DNA of 24,901 nt. Source: Bacteroidaceae bacterium (lineage in GTDB: Bacteria; Bacteroidota; Bacteroidia; Bacteroidales; Bacteroidaceae). The notes beneath the pieces are model-generated. The model saw only the letters and a list, made by a program, of their open reading frames with translations, did not search any database and was not told the DNA's origin. The stretch is taken from the NCBI GenBank assembly GCA_024695315.1, contig JAILIJ010000170.1, positions 1-24,901 on the forward strand, read 5' to 3'. This document shows positions 14,792 through 22,940 of this stretch, piece by piece (the stretch's first letter is position 1; every line of letters starts with the position of its first letter). The position numbers and the translations under genes were made by a program.

Positions 14792-15859
14792 ATGACTTTA
14801 ATAATAACTTATATGTTATTGTCGCTTGTCATATCAGCACTCTGTTCAGTGCTTGAAGCGACATTATTATCCACTCCTTTGTCTTATGTTCAAACTTTAG
14901 AGACAAATGGTGTAAAGGGTTCAAAGATGCTGAAACGTTTTAAGACGAATATTGACCGTCCGATTTCAGCTATACTTATTGTCAATACTATAGCCAATAC
15001 TGTTGGTGCATCTCTTGTCGGTTCGCAGGCATCAGTATATGCTCAGACTCAGTTGGAAAGTGATTTTGCTGCCACATTTGTTGGAATTGTGTCAGGAGTG
15101 TTTACTTTCCTTATTCTTGTTTTTTCTGAGATTGTACCAAAGACTATTGGATCTACTTATTGGAGAACGTTAGCTGTTCCTGCAGCCAATGTTATTCAAG
15201 GTATGATTTTCTTTACATACCCTCTTGTGGTTCTTTTGGAGTTTATTACTCATTCTGTATCGTCAAAGTCTGATCAGGTATCTGTCAGTCGTGAGGAGGT
15301 AGTTGCTATGGTAAATGTAGGTGCAGAAGAAGGGGTTTTGGAGAAGAAAGAAAATAAGATGATTCAAAACCTTCTCAAGCTAGATAGTGTTACTGCTCAT
15401 GAGATAATGACGCCTAGTGTTGTTGTTACAATGGCTCCTGAAGATATGACTTTGCGTGAGTTTTATCATGATGAGGAATATAAGAATCATTCTCGTATTC
15501 CTGTATATAAGGGTGAAGAAAGTGACTATATAACGGGTTATGTGCTTCGACAGACAATCCTTGAAAATCTTGCTGAAGATAAGTTCGATATGCAATTAGG
15601 AGAATTGGCTCGTCCTATTCTTTCTTTCCAAGAAAATGAGGTTGTTGCAAATATCTGGGAAAAACTTCTTGAGAAAAAGGAGCATATATCCATTATTATT
15701 GATGAATATGGATGTCTTCGTGGTATTGTAACCATGGAAGATGTGATTGAGACCATGCTTGGCTTTGAAATAGTAGATGAGATGGATGAGGTGGTGGATA
15801 TGCAGGAACTTGCCAAGGCTCAATGGTCGCAAATGAAAAAACAGCAACATGTAAATTAA
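14792..15859 (+). CDS. CNNM/DUF21 and CBS-domain membrane protein (hemolysin-C family), short form
   Basis: The 355-residue protein has an N-terminal CNNM (DUF21) membrane domain over about residues 1-150. It includes small-residue-rich helices such as LLSLVISALCSVLEATLL and a conserved-looking FSEIVPKTIG. A CBS pair follows at about 195-325, with HEIMTPSVVV, SRIPVYKG, IIIDEYGCLRGIVTMEDVIE. Family members are tied to magnesium and cobalt export or tolerance. The C-terminal CorC/HlyC transporter-associated domain found in longer relatives is absent; the protein ends soon after the CBS pair in an acidic and then basic tail. That also makes it unlike the longer gliding-motility protein GldE. It lies between the hairpin at 14708-14748 and tcdA, 71 bp upstream of the latter. 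Confidence 0.82.
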   Translation: MTLIITYMLLSLVISALCSVLEATLLSTPLSYVQTLETNGVKGSKMLKRFKTNIDRPISAILIVNTIANTVGASLVGSQASVYAQTQLESDFAATFVGIVSGVFTFLILVFSEIVPKTIGSTYWRTLAVPAANVIQGMIFFTYPLVVLLEFITHSVSSKSDQVSVSREEVVAMVNVGAEEGVLEKKENKMIQNLLKLDSVTAHEIMTPSVVVTMAPEDMTLREFYHDEEYKNHSRIPVYKGEESDYITGYVLRQTILENLAEDKFDMQLGELARPILSFQENEVVANIWEKLLEKKEHISIIIDEYGCLRGIVTMEDVIETMLGFEIVDEMDEVVDMQELAKAQWSQMKKQQHVN

Positions 15860-15930
15860 ATTCTGTAATACTGTTGCATTCCGGATTTTAATTTATACCT
15901 TATCCTATTGTGGTATAGTATTCAATTTAT

Positions 15931-16743
15931 ATGGCTATAGAAAATGGAATTTTTGCCAGATCAGAGCTTCTTTTAGGTCATGATGTTATGGCGTCCATAT
16001 ATGATAAGTCAGTTATCATATTTGGGGTAGGAGGAGTAGGATCCTGGTGCGCAGAAAGCCTAGTTCGTTCTGGAATTAGAAAATTGACAATTGTGGATTT
16101 CGATGTTGTTTGTGAGTCAAATATCAATCGCCAGTTGATGGCTACGACTCAAACTATAGGAAAAGCTAAGGTTGACACTCTTACAGAACGTTTGTTGACG
16201 ATAAATCCAGATGCTCAGATTACACCCATTTATGGTGTATATACCAATGAGACTGCGGAGTCTTTTCACATAGGTTCTTATGATTATATTATAGATGCTA
16301 TAGACTCCTTGAAAGATAAGGCACATCTCATTCTCGAAGCGACAAAGACCAATTCTGTATTTTTCTCATCTATGGGAGCTGCTCTTAAGATGGATCCTAC
16401 AAAGATTCAGGTTGCTGAGTTTTGGAAAGTGAGAGGTTGTCCGTTGGGGGCTGCACTTAGAAGGAGATTTAAGCACGAAAAGACATTCCCTGCAAAGAAG
16501 TTTAAATGTGTTTTCTCGGAAGAAGTATTGCCTAATAGAGGGCTGAATAAGGGAGTGGATGACTCGCTCAGTAATTCTTCTTTAAAAGGAGAGAATAATG
16601 TGAAAGTAGATGGTGTAGAATCTACTCAACAGGTTCCACAGGTACGGGCGAATGGTTCTATTTCTCATATTACTGCAGTATTTGGATTTAATATAGCAGC
16701 GCTTGTTATTCAAGACATTTATAGTAAAACTGTATTGGACTAA
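15931..16743 (+). CDS. tcdA: tRNA cyclic N6-threonylcarbamoyladenosine synthase TcdA
   Basis: TcdA is an E1/ThiF-like ATP-dependent dehydratase that cyclises t6A at position 37 of tRNAs. The 270-residue length matches E. coli TcdA (268 as I recall). The adenylation site reads IIFGVGGVGSWCAESLVRSG (29-48), with the VDFD acidic pair at 55-58 and the SNINRQ arginine-loop motif near 63-68. Later GCPLGAALRRR and CVFSEE are typical. A polar, serine- and asparagine-rich loop near 205-240 is variable in the family. A hairpin (TATACC 15894-15899 with GGTATA 15912-15917) lies just before the start codon, but its role is unclear. The gene is the last of its unit and faces dciA across the terminator at 16890-16936. 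Confidence 0.9.
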   Translation: MAIENGIFARSELLLGHDVMASIYDKSVIIFGVGGVGSWCAESLVRSGIRKLTIVDFDVVCESNINRQLMATTQTIGKAKVDTLTERLLTINPDAQITPIYGVYTNETAESFHIGSYDYIIDAIDSLKDKAHLILEATKTNSVFFSSMGAALKMDPTKIQVAEFWKVRGCPLGAALRRRFKHEKTFPAKKFKCVFSEEVLPNRGLNKGVDDSLSNSSLKGENNVKVDGVESTQQVPQVRANGSISHITAVFGFNIAALVIQDIYSKTVLD

Positions 16744-16765
16744 AATAGCAAATTGACACATTTTT

Positions 16766-16809
16766 CTCCTTCGTATTACCTTCGCTTCTCCTTCGTATTA
16801 CCTTCGTAA
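16766..16809. repeat. 22-bp tandem repeat built of 11-bp CCTTCG units
   Basis: CCTTCGTATTACCTTCG occurs at 16768-16784 and again at 16790-16806, exactly 22 bp apart. Each 22-bp unit is itself two 11-bp halves with the core CTTCG. The 16-mer CTTCGTATTACCTTCG is the exact reverse complement of 2154-2169. The array lies in the 3' flank of tcdA, before the shared terminator. Confidence 0.75.
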
Positions 16810-16889
16810 CTTTTATGTGATTTGTGGAGTGATAAAATGTAAGGTAATTATTAAAAATAGTAGCAAAATGCGTAATAAATTGTGATTTA

Positions 16890-16936
16890 TATAAAAATAA
16901 AGACTTAAGCCAGAAGCCTAAGTCTTTATTTTTATA
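16890..16936. terminator. Strong bidirectional terminator between tcdA and dciA
   Basis: The 18-bp arms 16890-16907 and 16919-16936 are perfect reverse complements around an 11-nt loop. The A-rich and T-rich outer arms serve as the T-run for either direction. It ends the plus-strand tcdA unit. On the minus strand it overlaps the dciA stop codon (16932-16934), so ribosomes finishing dciA would cover one arm. Confidence 0.9.
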
Positions 16937-17228
16937 TGAAACTAACGTCAGATATTACAAATGCGCCAACGTGTTCATTGAGTTTTTGAGCTATTTTTTT
17001 TCTAGAAAGACTAAGATCGCTTTTTAGAGAAGGAGATTTAATCTTTACATATAGAGTTTGGTTCTTAATAAAGATATTTTCTGTGTATTTTGCAACCGCA
17101 AGTCCCATTACTTCAGGCCATGCAGCTTTAATTTTATATTGGTTATAAGGCGTTTCTAATCCTTCAGCTCTAAAGAATTGTCTAATAACGGACCCTATAT
17201 CTTCTGTTTTTTTTCTCTCCATAATCAA
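16932..17228 (-). CDS. DUF721 / DciA-like protein
   Basis: The 98-residue basic protein carries the DUF721 pattern: GSVIRQFFRAEGLETPYNQY, then AAWPEVMG followed by a YT-rich stretch and TLYVKIKSPSLKSDLSL. DUF721 includes DciA, the factor that helps load the replicative helicase in bacteria lacking DnaC/DnaI. The N-terminal MIM likely starts at the second ATG (17222, MERKK), which gives 96 residues. The start lies 6 bp after the recF stop, so the two replication/repair genes are cotranscribed. The stop codon lies inside the terminator arm. Whether this one acts as the helicase loader is inferred from the family. Confidence 0.82.
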   Translation of the reverse strand: MIMERKKTEDIGSVIRQFFRAEGLETPYNQYKIKAAWPEVMGLAVAKYTENIFIKNQTLYVKIKSPSLKSDLSLSRKKIAQKLNEHVGAFVISDVSFI

Positions 17229-17234
17229 GTGTGC

Positions 17235-18332
17235 TTATATAGCCTTTATTTGTCCAGCAGTTACATTAAATAGTTTGTATTCGCCATTACTTTTTTCTAG
17301 AAGTTTGTCCATGTTCTCCCTGTTTGTGTCAGTAATGAAAATCTGGCCGAAAGAATCTTTAAGAACAAGTTTGACGATATTTTCTACTCTTGTAGAGTCT
17401 AACTTGTCAAATATGTCATCTAGCAATAGTAAAGGAGTCGTTTTACTTCCCGTTCTGCTTAAGAAATTGAATTGTGCCAGTTTTAGCGAAATGAGGTATG
17501 TCTTGTTTTGTCCTTGACTTCCTTCACGTTTTATTGGGAATCCATCAAGTGTCATTTCAAGTTCATCCTTATGTATGCCATGGAGCGAATATCCCATTAT
17601 CAAATCCTTTGCTCTGTCTCTTTGAATCACCTCTAGTAAAGGCCCTCTTTCGCAATGGCTTGTGTACTTCAAACCGATAGTCTCGTTACCTCCTGAAATT
17701 GCTGTATAGAAATCTTGAAAAAGCGGAATAAACTCATTTATAAATTCGCTTCTTTTCTTGTAGACAATTTCTCCGTACATAGCCATCATTTCTTCGTATA
17801 CAGAAATGATATCTATATTAGGTTCTTCTTCAGTTTTCAGCATAGAGTTTCGTTGCTGTAAGGCTTTGTTATAAGCACTTAGTGCAGAAAGATATTCTCC
17901 ATCATATTGTGAGATGACCAAATCCATGAATTTGCGTCTTTCTTCGCTTCCTCCTCCTATCAATTCGGAATCCTTAGGCGAAACGATAATTAGAGGTAGT
18001 AATCCAATGTGCTCAGAAAGTTTTTTGTATGCCTTTTTGTTTCTCTTTACTGTTTTCTTCTGATGAAGTTTCATGCCTATAGATATTTCCTCCTCAGCAT
18101 CGTTAAGTTCATAAATGCCCTGCACCATCATTATTTCCTCTCCGTGCTTCACATTTGTAGAGTCTACGCTGCTGGCGGTACTTTTAGTGAAGGAAAGGAA
18201 AAAGATGGAGTCCAAAACATTAGTTTTGCCCTCTCCATTTTGTCCGATAAGACAATTTATCTTAGGTGAGAACTCGAGTTCTGCGCTAGAGATATTTCTA
18301 TAGTTTAATATTGAAAGTTTCTTCAGAATCAT
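17235..18332 (-). CDS. recF: DNA replication and repair protein RecF
   Basis: RecF is an SMC-like ATPase that helps load RecA at single-strand gaps. The 365-residue protein opens MILKKLSILNYRNI and has Walker A GQNGEGKT at 30-37. It has the family motif SPKDSELIGGGSEERRKF in the middle, the ABC signature region GSQGQNKTYLISLKL near 268-282, and Walker B LLLLDDIFDKLD near 298-309. Length is normal. It heads a two-gene unit with the DUF721 gene. A TAACTTTG box (plus 18337-18344) lies just 5 nt before the start codon, so if used the mRNA would be nearly leaderless. No -33 box at the right distance was found, so this is uncertain. Confidence 0.96.
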   Translation of the reverse strand: MILKKLSILNYRNISSAELEFSPKINCLIGQNGEGKTNVLDSIFFLSFTKSTASSVDSTNVKHGEEIMMVQGIYELNDAEEEISIGMKLHQKKTVKRNKKAYKKLSEHIGLLPLIIVSPKDSELIGGGSEERRKFMDLVISQYDGEYLSALSAYNKALQQRNSMLKTEEEPNIDIISVYEEMMAMYGEIVYKKRSEFINEFIPLFQDFYTAISGGNETIGLKYTSHCERGPLLEVIQRDRAKDLIMGYSLHGIHKDELEMTLDGFPIKREGSQGQNKTYLISLKLAQFNFLSRTGSKTTPLLLLDDIFDKLDSTRVENIVKLVLKDSFGQIFITDTNRENMDKLLEKSNGEYKLFNVTAGQIKAI

Positions 18333-18439
18333 AGTGCAAAGTTAGAGAAAAAGGAGTAAAATATGTCGATTCTTATAAAATAAAAAACAAGTTGATGTTT
18401 TTTTTCGGTTAAATAGTACGATACATCATAAATTATTAG

Positions 18440-18447
18440 TATTTTTG
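18440..18447 (+). promoter_or_regulatory. -7 box of the tRNA-Gly promoter
   Basis: TATTTTTG matches TAnnTTTG and ends 10 nt before the tRNA 5' end, which is right for a short tRNA leader. A clear -33 TTTG was not found at 19-21 nt upstream. Confidence 0.45.
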
Positions 18448-18457
18448 TGGGAGAAAT

Positions 18458-18533
18458 GCGGTAATGGCTCAGTTGGTAGAGCATTGGCTTCCCAAGCCGA
18501 GGGTCGCGGGTTCGAGTCCCGTTTACCGCTCCA
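18458..18533 (+). tRNA. tRNA-Gly, anticodon CCC
   Basis: The sequence folds as a complete cloverleaf. The acceptor GCGGTAA (18458-18464) pairs perfectly with TTACCGC (18523-18529). The D arm has GCTC/GAGC, and the anticodon arm TTGGC/GCCGA holds loop TTCCCAA with anticodon CCC at 18491-18493. The T arm is GCGGG/CCCGT with loop TTCGAGT. Discriminator T18530 is followed by an encoded CCA (18531-18533). It reads GGG glycine codons. It precedes nhaD by about 40 bp on the same strand and may share its transcript. Confidence 0.97.
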
Positions 18534-18572
18534 CTAGTGCCAGGTATAGGAAAATAACAAATAAGAATCAGT

Positions 18573-19952
18573 ATGTTATTAGTGACATTGATTATAGTTT
18601 CAGTTCTGCTCTTTGCATATCTCATGATGTCAACTGAACAGGTGAATAGGATAAACAGAGCTGGTGTGGCAATGTTTAGCGGAGTTATTGTGTGGATTCT
18701 TTATCTGCTCCGGGCTGGAGATTATATCCACATGGTACATCCGGATGAATATATATTGTTTCTTGATGGAGCCTTTTCTACGACGACAAGCGTGAAGGAG
18801 TTTGTCTCTAGTCACATTTTGGCCCAATACATAGCAGAGGCTTGCTCTGTTATACTTTTTTTGATTTCAACAAATACAATTCTTGAGATGCTCAATAATA
18901 ACGGCGTGTTTGAGGCATTGACACGCTGGCTTAGAATGAGAAGTTCGCGACGTTTTCTCTGGATACTTTCGATTCTTACATTTATCATATCTGCTAACGT
19001 GGATAATTTAACAACAGTTGTTCTTATGATGGGGCTTGTTGGTAAAATTGTCAAATCACATTATCAGAGACAGATATTTGCTTGTACAATTCTTGTTTCG
19101 GCGCTGCTTGGAGGATGCTTTACTGTTATTGGCGATATGACATCACTTGTGTTATGGGAAAGAGGAGTCATTACGCCTTCAGCATTCTCTGCGGGAATGG
19201 TACTTCCTTGTCTTGCAAGTCTTGTTACATTTAATATCCTTCTTGGAACAATGTTAAAAGGTGGGGTTGAGACAACTTCTGTGATTACTAGATACGATTT
19301 AGATGATTCCTTTTTGTCTAATTGGCAGAAGATTGTTTTTCTAATTATTGGTATTGGAGGCCTATGGTTCATCCCAAGCTTCCATTCTTTAACGAAACTA
19401 CCTCCTTTCCTCGGTGCGCTATGTGTACTCTCGTTCTTGTGGGTAGTTGAAGGAATATTTAATTTTAAGCGCAACGGAATAGCAATCTTTGTGCAGCGTA
19501 ATTACTTGCGAAATACAGAATTTATAGGCATGCGAATAATTCTATATTTCATTGGTGTCGCACTTGGAGCCGGTGCTCTAAAGGAATGTGGAGCCTTAGG
19601 CTATTGTGCCGACTGGTTAGAAAGCAACGTTAATAATATATACATTTATGGTGTGTTGTTGAGCGTGTTGTCAAGCGTCGTCGATAATGTACCGGTGGTG
19701 CTTATGGGATTAAATATGTTTCCTATGGAACTCCACGACACCACATCTGCGTTTGCTCAAAACGGATTTTATTGGCAGATGCTTGCCTATTGTTGTGCTA
19801 TGGGCGGCAGTTTATTGTTCGTCGGAACACTTGCAGGTCAGGCAATTCTGCAGATAGAACATCTATCCCTTAGTTGGTATGTTCGCCATTACGCATGGCG
19901 TGTGATTGCCGCATGGAGTGTGGGTGTTCTCGTGTTTTGGTTAAGTCATTAA
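18573..19952 (+). CDS. nhaD: NhaD-type sodium:proton antiporter
   Basis: The 459-residue polytopic membrane protein belongs to the ion-transporter superfamily. NhaD motifs include ILEMLNNNGVFEALTRWL, then ISANVDNLTTVVLMMGLVG in the middle and a second half-site VVDNVPVVLMGLNMF. The paired Asp/Asn re-entrant motifs are typical. It should export sodium in exchange for protons at the inner membrane. The ATG at 18573 begins directly in a membrane segment (MLLVTLIIVSVLLFAYLMM) with no leader. Length fits the family. It follows tRNA-Gly closely and is followed after 37 bp by pfkA, with no terminator seen between them. Related arsenite or citrate permeases are less likely given the NhaD-specific motifs. 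Confidence 0.87.
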   Translation: MLLVTLIIVSVLLFAYLMMSTEQVNRINRAGVAMFSGVIVWILYLLRAGDYIHMVHPDEYILFLDGAFSTTTSVKEFVSSHILAQYIAEACSVILFLISTNTILEMLNNNGVFEALTRWLRMRSSRRFLWILSILTFIISANVDNLTTVVLMMGLVGKIVKSHYQRQIFACTILVSALLGGCFTVIGDMTSLVLWERGVITPSAFSAGMVLPCLASLVTFNILLGTMLKGGVETTSVITRYDLDDSFLSNWQKIVFLIIGIGGLWFIPSFHSLTKLPPFLGALCVLSFLWVVEGIFNFKRNGIAIFVQRNYLRNTEFIGMRIILYFIGVALGAGALKECGALGYCADWLESNVNNIYIYGVLLSVLSSVVDNVPVVLMGLNMFPMELHDTTSAFAQNGFYWQMLAYCCAMGGSLLFVGTLAGQAILQIEHLSLSWYVRHYAWRVIAAWSVGVLVFWLSH

Positions 19953-19989
19953 CTAACACAAAATATTCTAATGTATAAAACCAAAGAAT

Positions 19990-20967
19990 ATGGCAAAAAT
20001 TAATTGTATTGGTATCTTGACTTCTGGAGGTGACTCTCCTGGTATGAATGCTGCTATTCGTTCCATAACTCGTAGCGCAATTTCTAAAGGTTTCAGTGTA
20101 AAAGGAATCTATCGTGGCTATGAGGGCCTTATGAACGATGAGATATCTGAGTTTACTACAGAAAGTGTTAGTAATATTATCGCACGTGGAGGAACTATTT
20201 TGAAAAGTGCTCGTTCTAAAGAGTTTCAGACACCAGAAGGACGTCAGAAGGCTTATGAGACTATTCAGAAAGAAGGAATCGATGCTCTTGTCATTATTGG
20301 TGGTAATGGTTCGTTGACAGGTGCGCGCATTTTTGCTCAAGAGTTTGATGTGCCATGTATAGGTCTTCCAGGTACAATAGATAATGACTTGTATGGTACA
20401 GACTTGACAATAGGTTATGACACAACCTTGAATACTATTGTTGACTGTGTCGATAAGATTCGTGATACTGCCAATTCACATGAACGTATCTTCTTTGTAG
20501 AAGTTATGGGGCGTGATGCTGGTTTTTTGGCTCAGAATAGTGCTATTGCCAGTGGTGCAGAAGCTGCTATTATTCCTGAGGATAATACTGATGCTGACCA
20601 GTTGGAACATTTCATCGGTCGTGGAATACGTAAGAGTAAGAACTCAAGTATAGTGATTGTAAGTGAAAGTCCAAAATGTGGAGCTATGTTCTATGCTGAC
20701 CGTGTTAAAAAGGAGTATCCACAGTATGATGTACGTGTTAGTATTCTTGGACACCTTCAGCGTGGTGGTTCTCCATCTGCACGTGACCGTATCCTCGCTT
20801 CACGTCTGGGAGCTGGTGCAATCGACGCCATACTTGATGGTCAGCGTAATGTCATGATTGGTATTCGTAATGATGAAGTGGTATATGTGCCATTTACAGA
20901 TGCAATCCGATCAGACAAAGAGATGAATAAGGGACTTATTCGTGTGCTTGATGAACTGTCTATCTAA
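19990..20967 (+). CDS. pfkA: ATP-dependent-type 6-phosphofructokinase
   Basis: The enzyme phosphorylates fructose 6-phosphate in glycolysis. The 325-residue length is that of bacterial PfkA. Visible motifs are the ATP loop LTSGGDSPGMNA (10-21), GGNGS (104-108), the catalytic PGTIDND (127-133, base Asp131), MGRDAG and LGHLQRGGSPSARDR. Gly107 at the position equivalent to E. coli Gly104 points to ATP rather than pyrophosphate as donor. The neighbouring Asn106 replaces the Asp103 of E. coli that takes part in metal binding; see findings. It lies 37 bp after nhaD and 74 bp before miaA. A lone TATGTTTG (20987-20994) after the stop could start miaA separately. Confidence 0.95.
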   Translation: MAKINCIGILTSGGDSPGMNAAIRSITRSAISKGFSVKGIYRGYEGLMNDEISEFTTESVSNIIARGGTILKSARSKEFQTPEGRQKAYETIQKEGIDALVIIGGNGSLTGARIFAQEFDVPCIGLPGTIDNDLYGTDLTIGYDTTLNTIVDCVDKIRDTANSHERIFFVEVMGRDAGFLAQNSAIASGAEAAIIPEDNTDADQLEHFIGRGIRKSKNSSIVIVSESPKCGAMFYADRVKKEYPQYDVRVSILGHLQRGGSPSARDRILASRLGAGAIDAILDGQRNVMIGIRNDEVVYVPFTDAIRSDKEMNKGLIRVLDELSI

Positions 20968-21041
20968 TTGTAGATGAGATTAAGTCTATGTTTGGATATA
21001 CGGAGTTGTTGAACAGTCTATAAAATATATACTTTTAGATA

Positions 21042-21968
21042 TTGGTAATGGATAAATTGCTCACCATACTTGGGCCTACAGCTTGTGGCAAGACAACATT
21101 TGCTACCCATCTTGCTTTCGAACTTGGTGGTGAGGTAATTAGCGCGGATAGTCGTCAGGTATATCGTGGCATGGATATTGGTACTGGAAAGGATTTAGGT
21201 GACTATATTGTTAATGGTCATCCAATTCCTTACCATCTAATAGATATTGCGGATGCCGGTGCCAAATATAATGTATACGAATTTCAACATGATTTCCTCG
21301 AGGCTTTTAAGTTGGCGTGTGAGCATAAAGCTGTTCCAATAATGTGCGGAGGTACGGGATTGTACCTTGAGAGTGTTTTGCGAGGATATCGTCTTAGTCC
21401 TGTACCTCAGAATCCCGAACTTCGTGCTTCTTTAGAAGGAAAGTCGCTAGACGAACTTACAGATATTTTAAAAGGTTATAAGACGCTCCACAATACGACG
21501 GATGTCGATACAGCACAGCGGGCTATCCGTGCAATAGAAATCGAGGATTATTATCAAAAGACTCCTTTAGATGAGAGAGAGTTTCCGAAGATAGAAAGTC
21601 TTGTGATAGGACTTGATATCAATCGTGAACTGAGAAGAGAGAAAATTAGTGCTCGTCTACATTCTCGCCTTGAAGAGGGGATGGTTGATGAGATACGTAA
21701 TATTATTGATTCTGGGGTGAAACCAGACGACCTAATATACTATGGTCTTGAATATAAGTTCGTCACTATGTATGTCATTGGACAACTTAAATATGAGGAA
21801 ATGGTTTCACAGTTGGAAATTGCAATTCATCAATTTGCAAAGAGGCAGATGACATGGTTCCGAGGAATGGAACGTAGGGGAGTAAATATACATTGGCTTA
21901 GTTGTGATATGCCAATTGAAGAAAGGGTAGAGGTGGCTAAACAGCTATGGGCCGATTTTGTTAAGTGA
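21042..21968 (+). CDS. miaA: tRNA dimethylallyltransferase MiaA
   Basis: MiaA adds a dimethylallyl group to A37 of tRNAs reading U-starting codons. The 308-residue protein shows the P-loop GPTACGKTTFA (11-21), VISADSRQVYRGMDIGTGKD (the DSRQ metal/substrate motif), MCGGTGLYLESVL and QRAIRAIEI. The usual GTAKP after GMDI reads GTGKD here, a variation I associate with a second Bacteroidales MiaA type, though that is from memory. The likely start is the internal ATG at 21048 (MDKLLTILGP), since the first two residues are not typical. The diacylglycerol-kinase-like gene starts 31 bp downstream on the same strand and probably shares the transcript. Confidence 0.92.
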   Translation: MVMDKLLTILGPTACGKTTFATHLAFELGGEVISADSRQVYRGMDIGTGKDLGDYIVNGHPIPYHLIDIADAGAKYNVYEFQHDFLEAFKLACEHKAVPIMCGGTGLYLESVLRGYRLSPVPQNPELRASLEGKSLDELTDILKGYKTLHNTTDVDTAQRAIRAIEIEDYYQKTPLDEREFPKIESLVIGLDINRELRREKISARLHSRLEEGMVDEIRNIIDSGVKPDDLIYYGLEYKFVTMYVIGQLKYEEMVSQLEIAIHQFAKRQMTWFRGMERRGVNIHWLSCDMPIEERVEVAKQLWADFVK

Positions 21969-21999
21969 GAAGTATAAAAACAAATAAATAGCAAAAAGA

Positions 22000-22935
22000 A
22001 TGACAGATAAGAACAGATGGGGGGTAGTTTATAGCTCACATTCGGGGTCTTACAAGTCTCATAAGCGATGGCTCTTAATACGAAAGTATATGGAGCAAAA
22101 GGGAGTGTTATATGATTTTATACAGTCCGAAGATGAAGACTCTGTGGAACGCCTAACTGCAATGTTATGTCAGAATGGTTATCGAACAATAGTTATTGTG
22201 GGAGGTGACCGTGCTGTCAATGATGCGATAAATGCAATCATGAAGAATAAGGCTGTTCTTGTTGAAGGATTCGCAATAGGAGTAATTCCAAATGGTATCG
22301 CTAATGACTTTGCACGTTTCTGGGGAATAGAGGTCGATACTTACAAACGTTCTGTTGAAAACATTATTGCTCGCCATACGAGAAAGATTGATATTGGCGT
22401 ATGTAAATATATGGACGATACCATACCGCAGACTCGATATTTTGTAAATTGCATAAATATAGGCTTAGGGGCAAGACTTGTAAAAATATCGAATGATGCC
22501 TTGCGCTTAATAGGATCTAAGCGATTGTCTTTTATTCCTGTATTTTTAAGTCAGGTATTCGAACGCAAGTCTTTCAAGATGGCCCTGCGTATAGACACAG
22601 AACAATTACAGGGAGAATATATGTCCATTTGTATAGGTAATTGTTTAGGGTATGGACAGACTCCGAATGCTGTTCCCTATAATGGCGCATTAGATATTTC
22701 TGTAATAACTCGCCCTAAATGGTGGCAGATGTTTGAGGGCTTTTGGCTATTGGGTAAGGGGCGCTTCCTAAATTATAAGAATGTGCATCCTTATCGAGCA
22801 AGTACGGTGGTTGTTGAGGATTGTGGTAAAGCTATTGTGAGTTGTGACAGCAAAGCACTTAATGGAAAAGCATCTGAACCAATAAAGGCTACGGTTTTGA
22901 AAGAAGAAATTGATTTCATAATACAACCATATTAG
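22000..22935 (+). CDS. Diacylglycerol/sphingosine kinase-family lipid kinase
   Basis: The 311-residue protein has the DAGK catalytic fold. The nucleotide loop reads IVIVGGDRAVNDAINA (64-79), followed by VIPNGIANDFARFWGI, a family hallmark normally reading GTxNDFAR. A C-terminal GNCLGYGQTPNAVPYNGALD precedes the second lobe. Such enzymes phosphorylate lipid alcohols at the membrane. The usual GGDGT reads GGDRA here, so the phosphate-binding loop has Arg where Gly is expected. It may still be active, since the residues around it are kept. The substrate is unknown. It is the last gene of the plus-strand run and is closed by the terminator at 22941-22995. Confidence 0.83.
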   Translation: MTDKNRWGVVYSSHSGSYKSHKRWLLIRKYMEQKGVLYDFIQSEDEDSVERLTAMLCQNGYRTIVIVGGDRAVNDAINAIMKNKAVLVEGFAIGVIPNGIANDFARFWGIEVDTYKRSVENIIARHTRKIDIGVCKYMDDTIPQTRYFVNCINIGLGARLVKISNDALRLIGSKRLSFIPVFLSQVFERKSFKMALRIDTEQLQGEYMSICIGNCLGYGQTPNAVPYNGALDISVITRPKWWQMFEGFWLLGKGRFLNYKNVHPYRASTVVVEDCGKAIVSCDSKALNGKASEPIKATVLKEEIDFIIQPY

Positions 22936-22940
22936 ATAGA

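Noticed and set aside
16530..16680. Polar Ser/Asn-rich segment of TcdA as a possible insertion
   Set aside because: E. coli TcdA also has a variable loop before the last conserved helix and total length is normal.
18329..18625. 98-residue minus-strand ORF containing NGTRTRDPRLGKPMLYQLSHYR
   Set aside because: This is the antisense translation of tRNA-Gly, a well-known false protein; the cloverleaf at 18458-18533 explains it.
19870..20340. 156-residue minus-strand ORF over the nhaD end and pfkA start
   Set aside because: It is the shadow of two well-recognised plus-strand genes and its sequence is Ser/Thr-rich without any motif.
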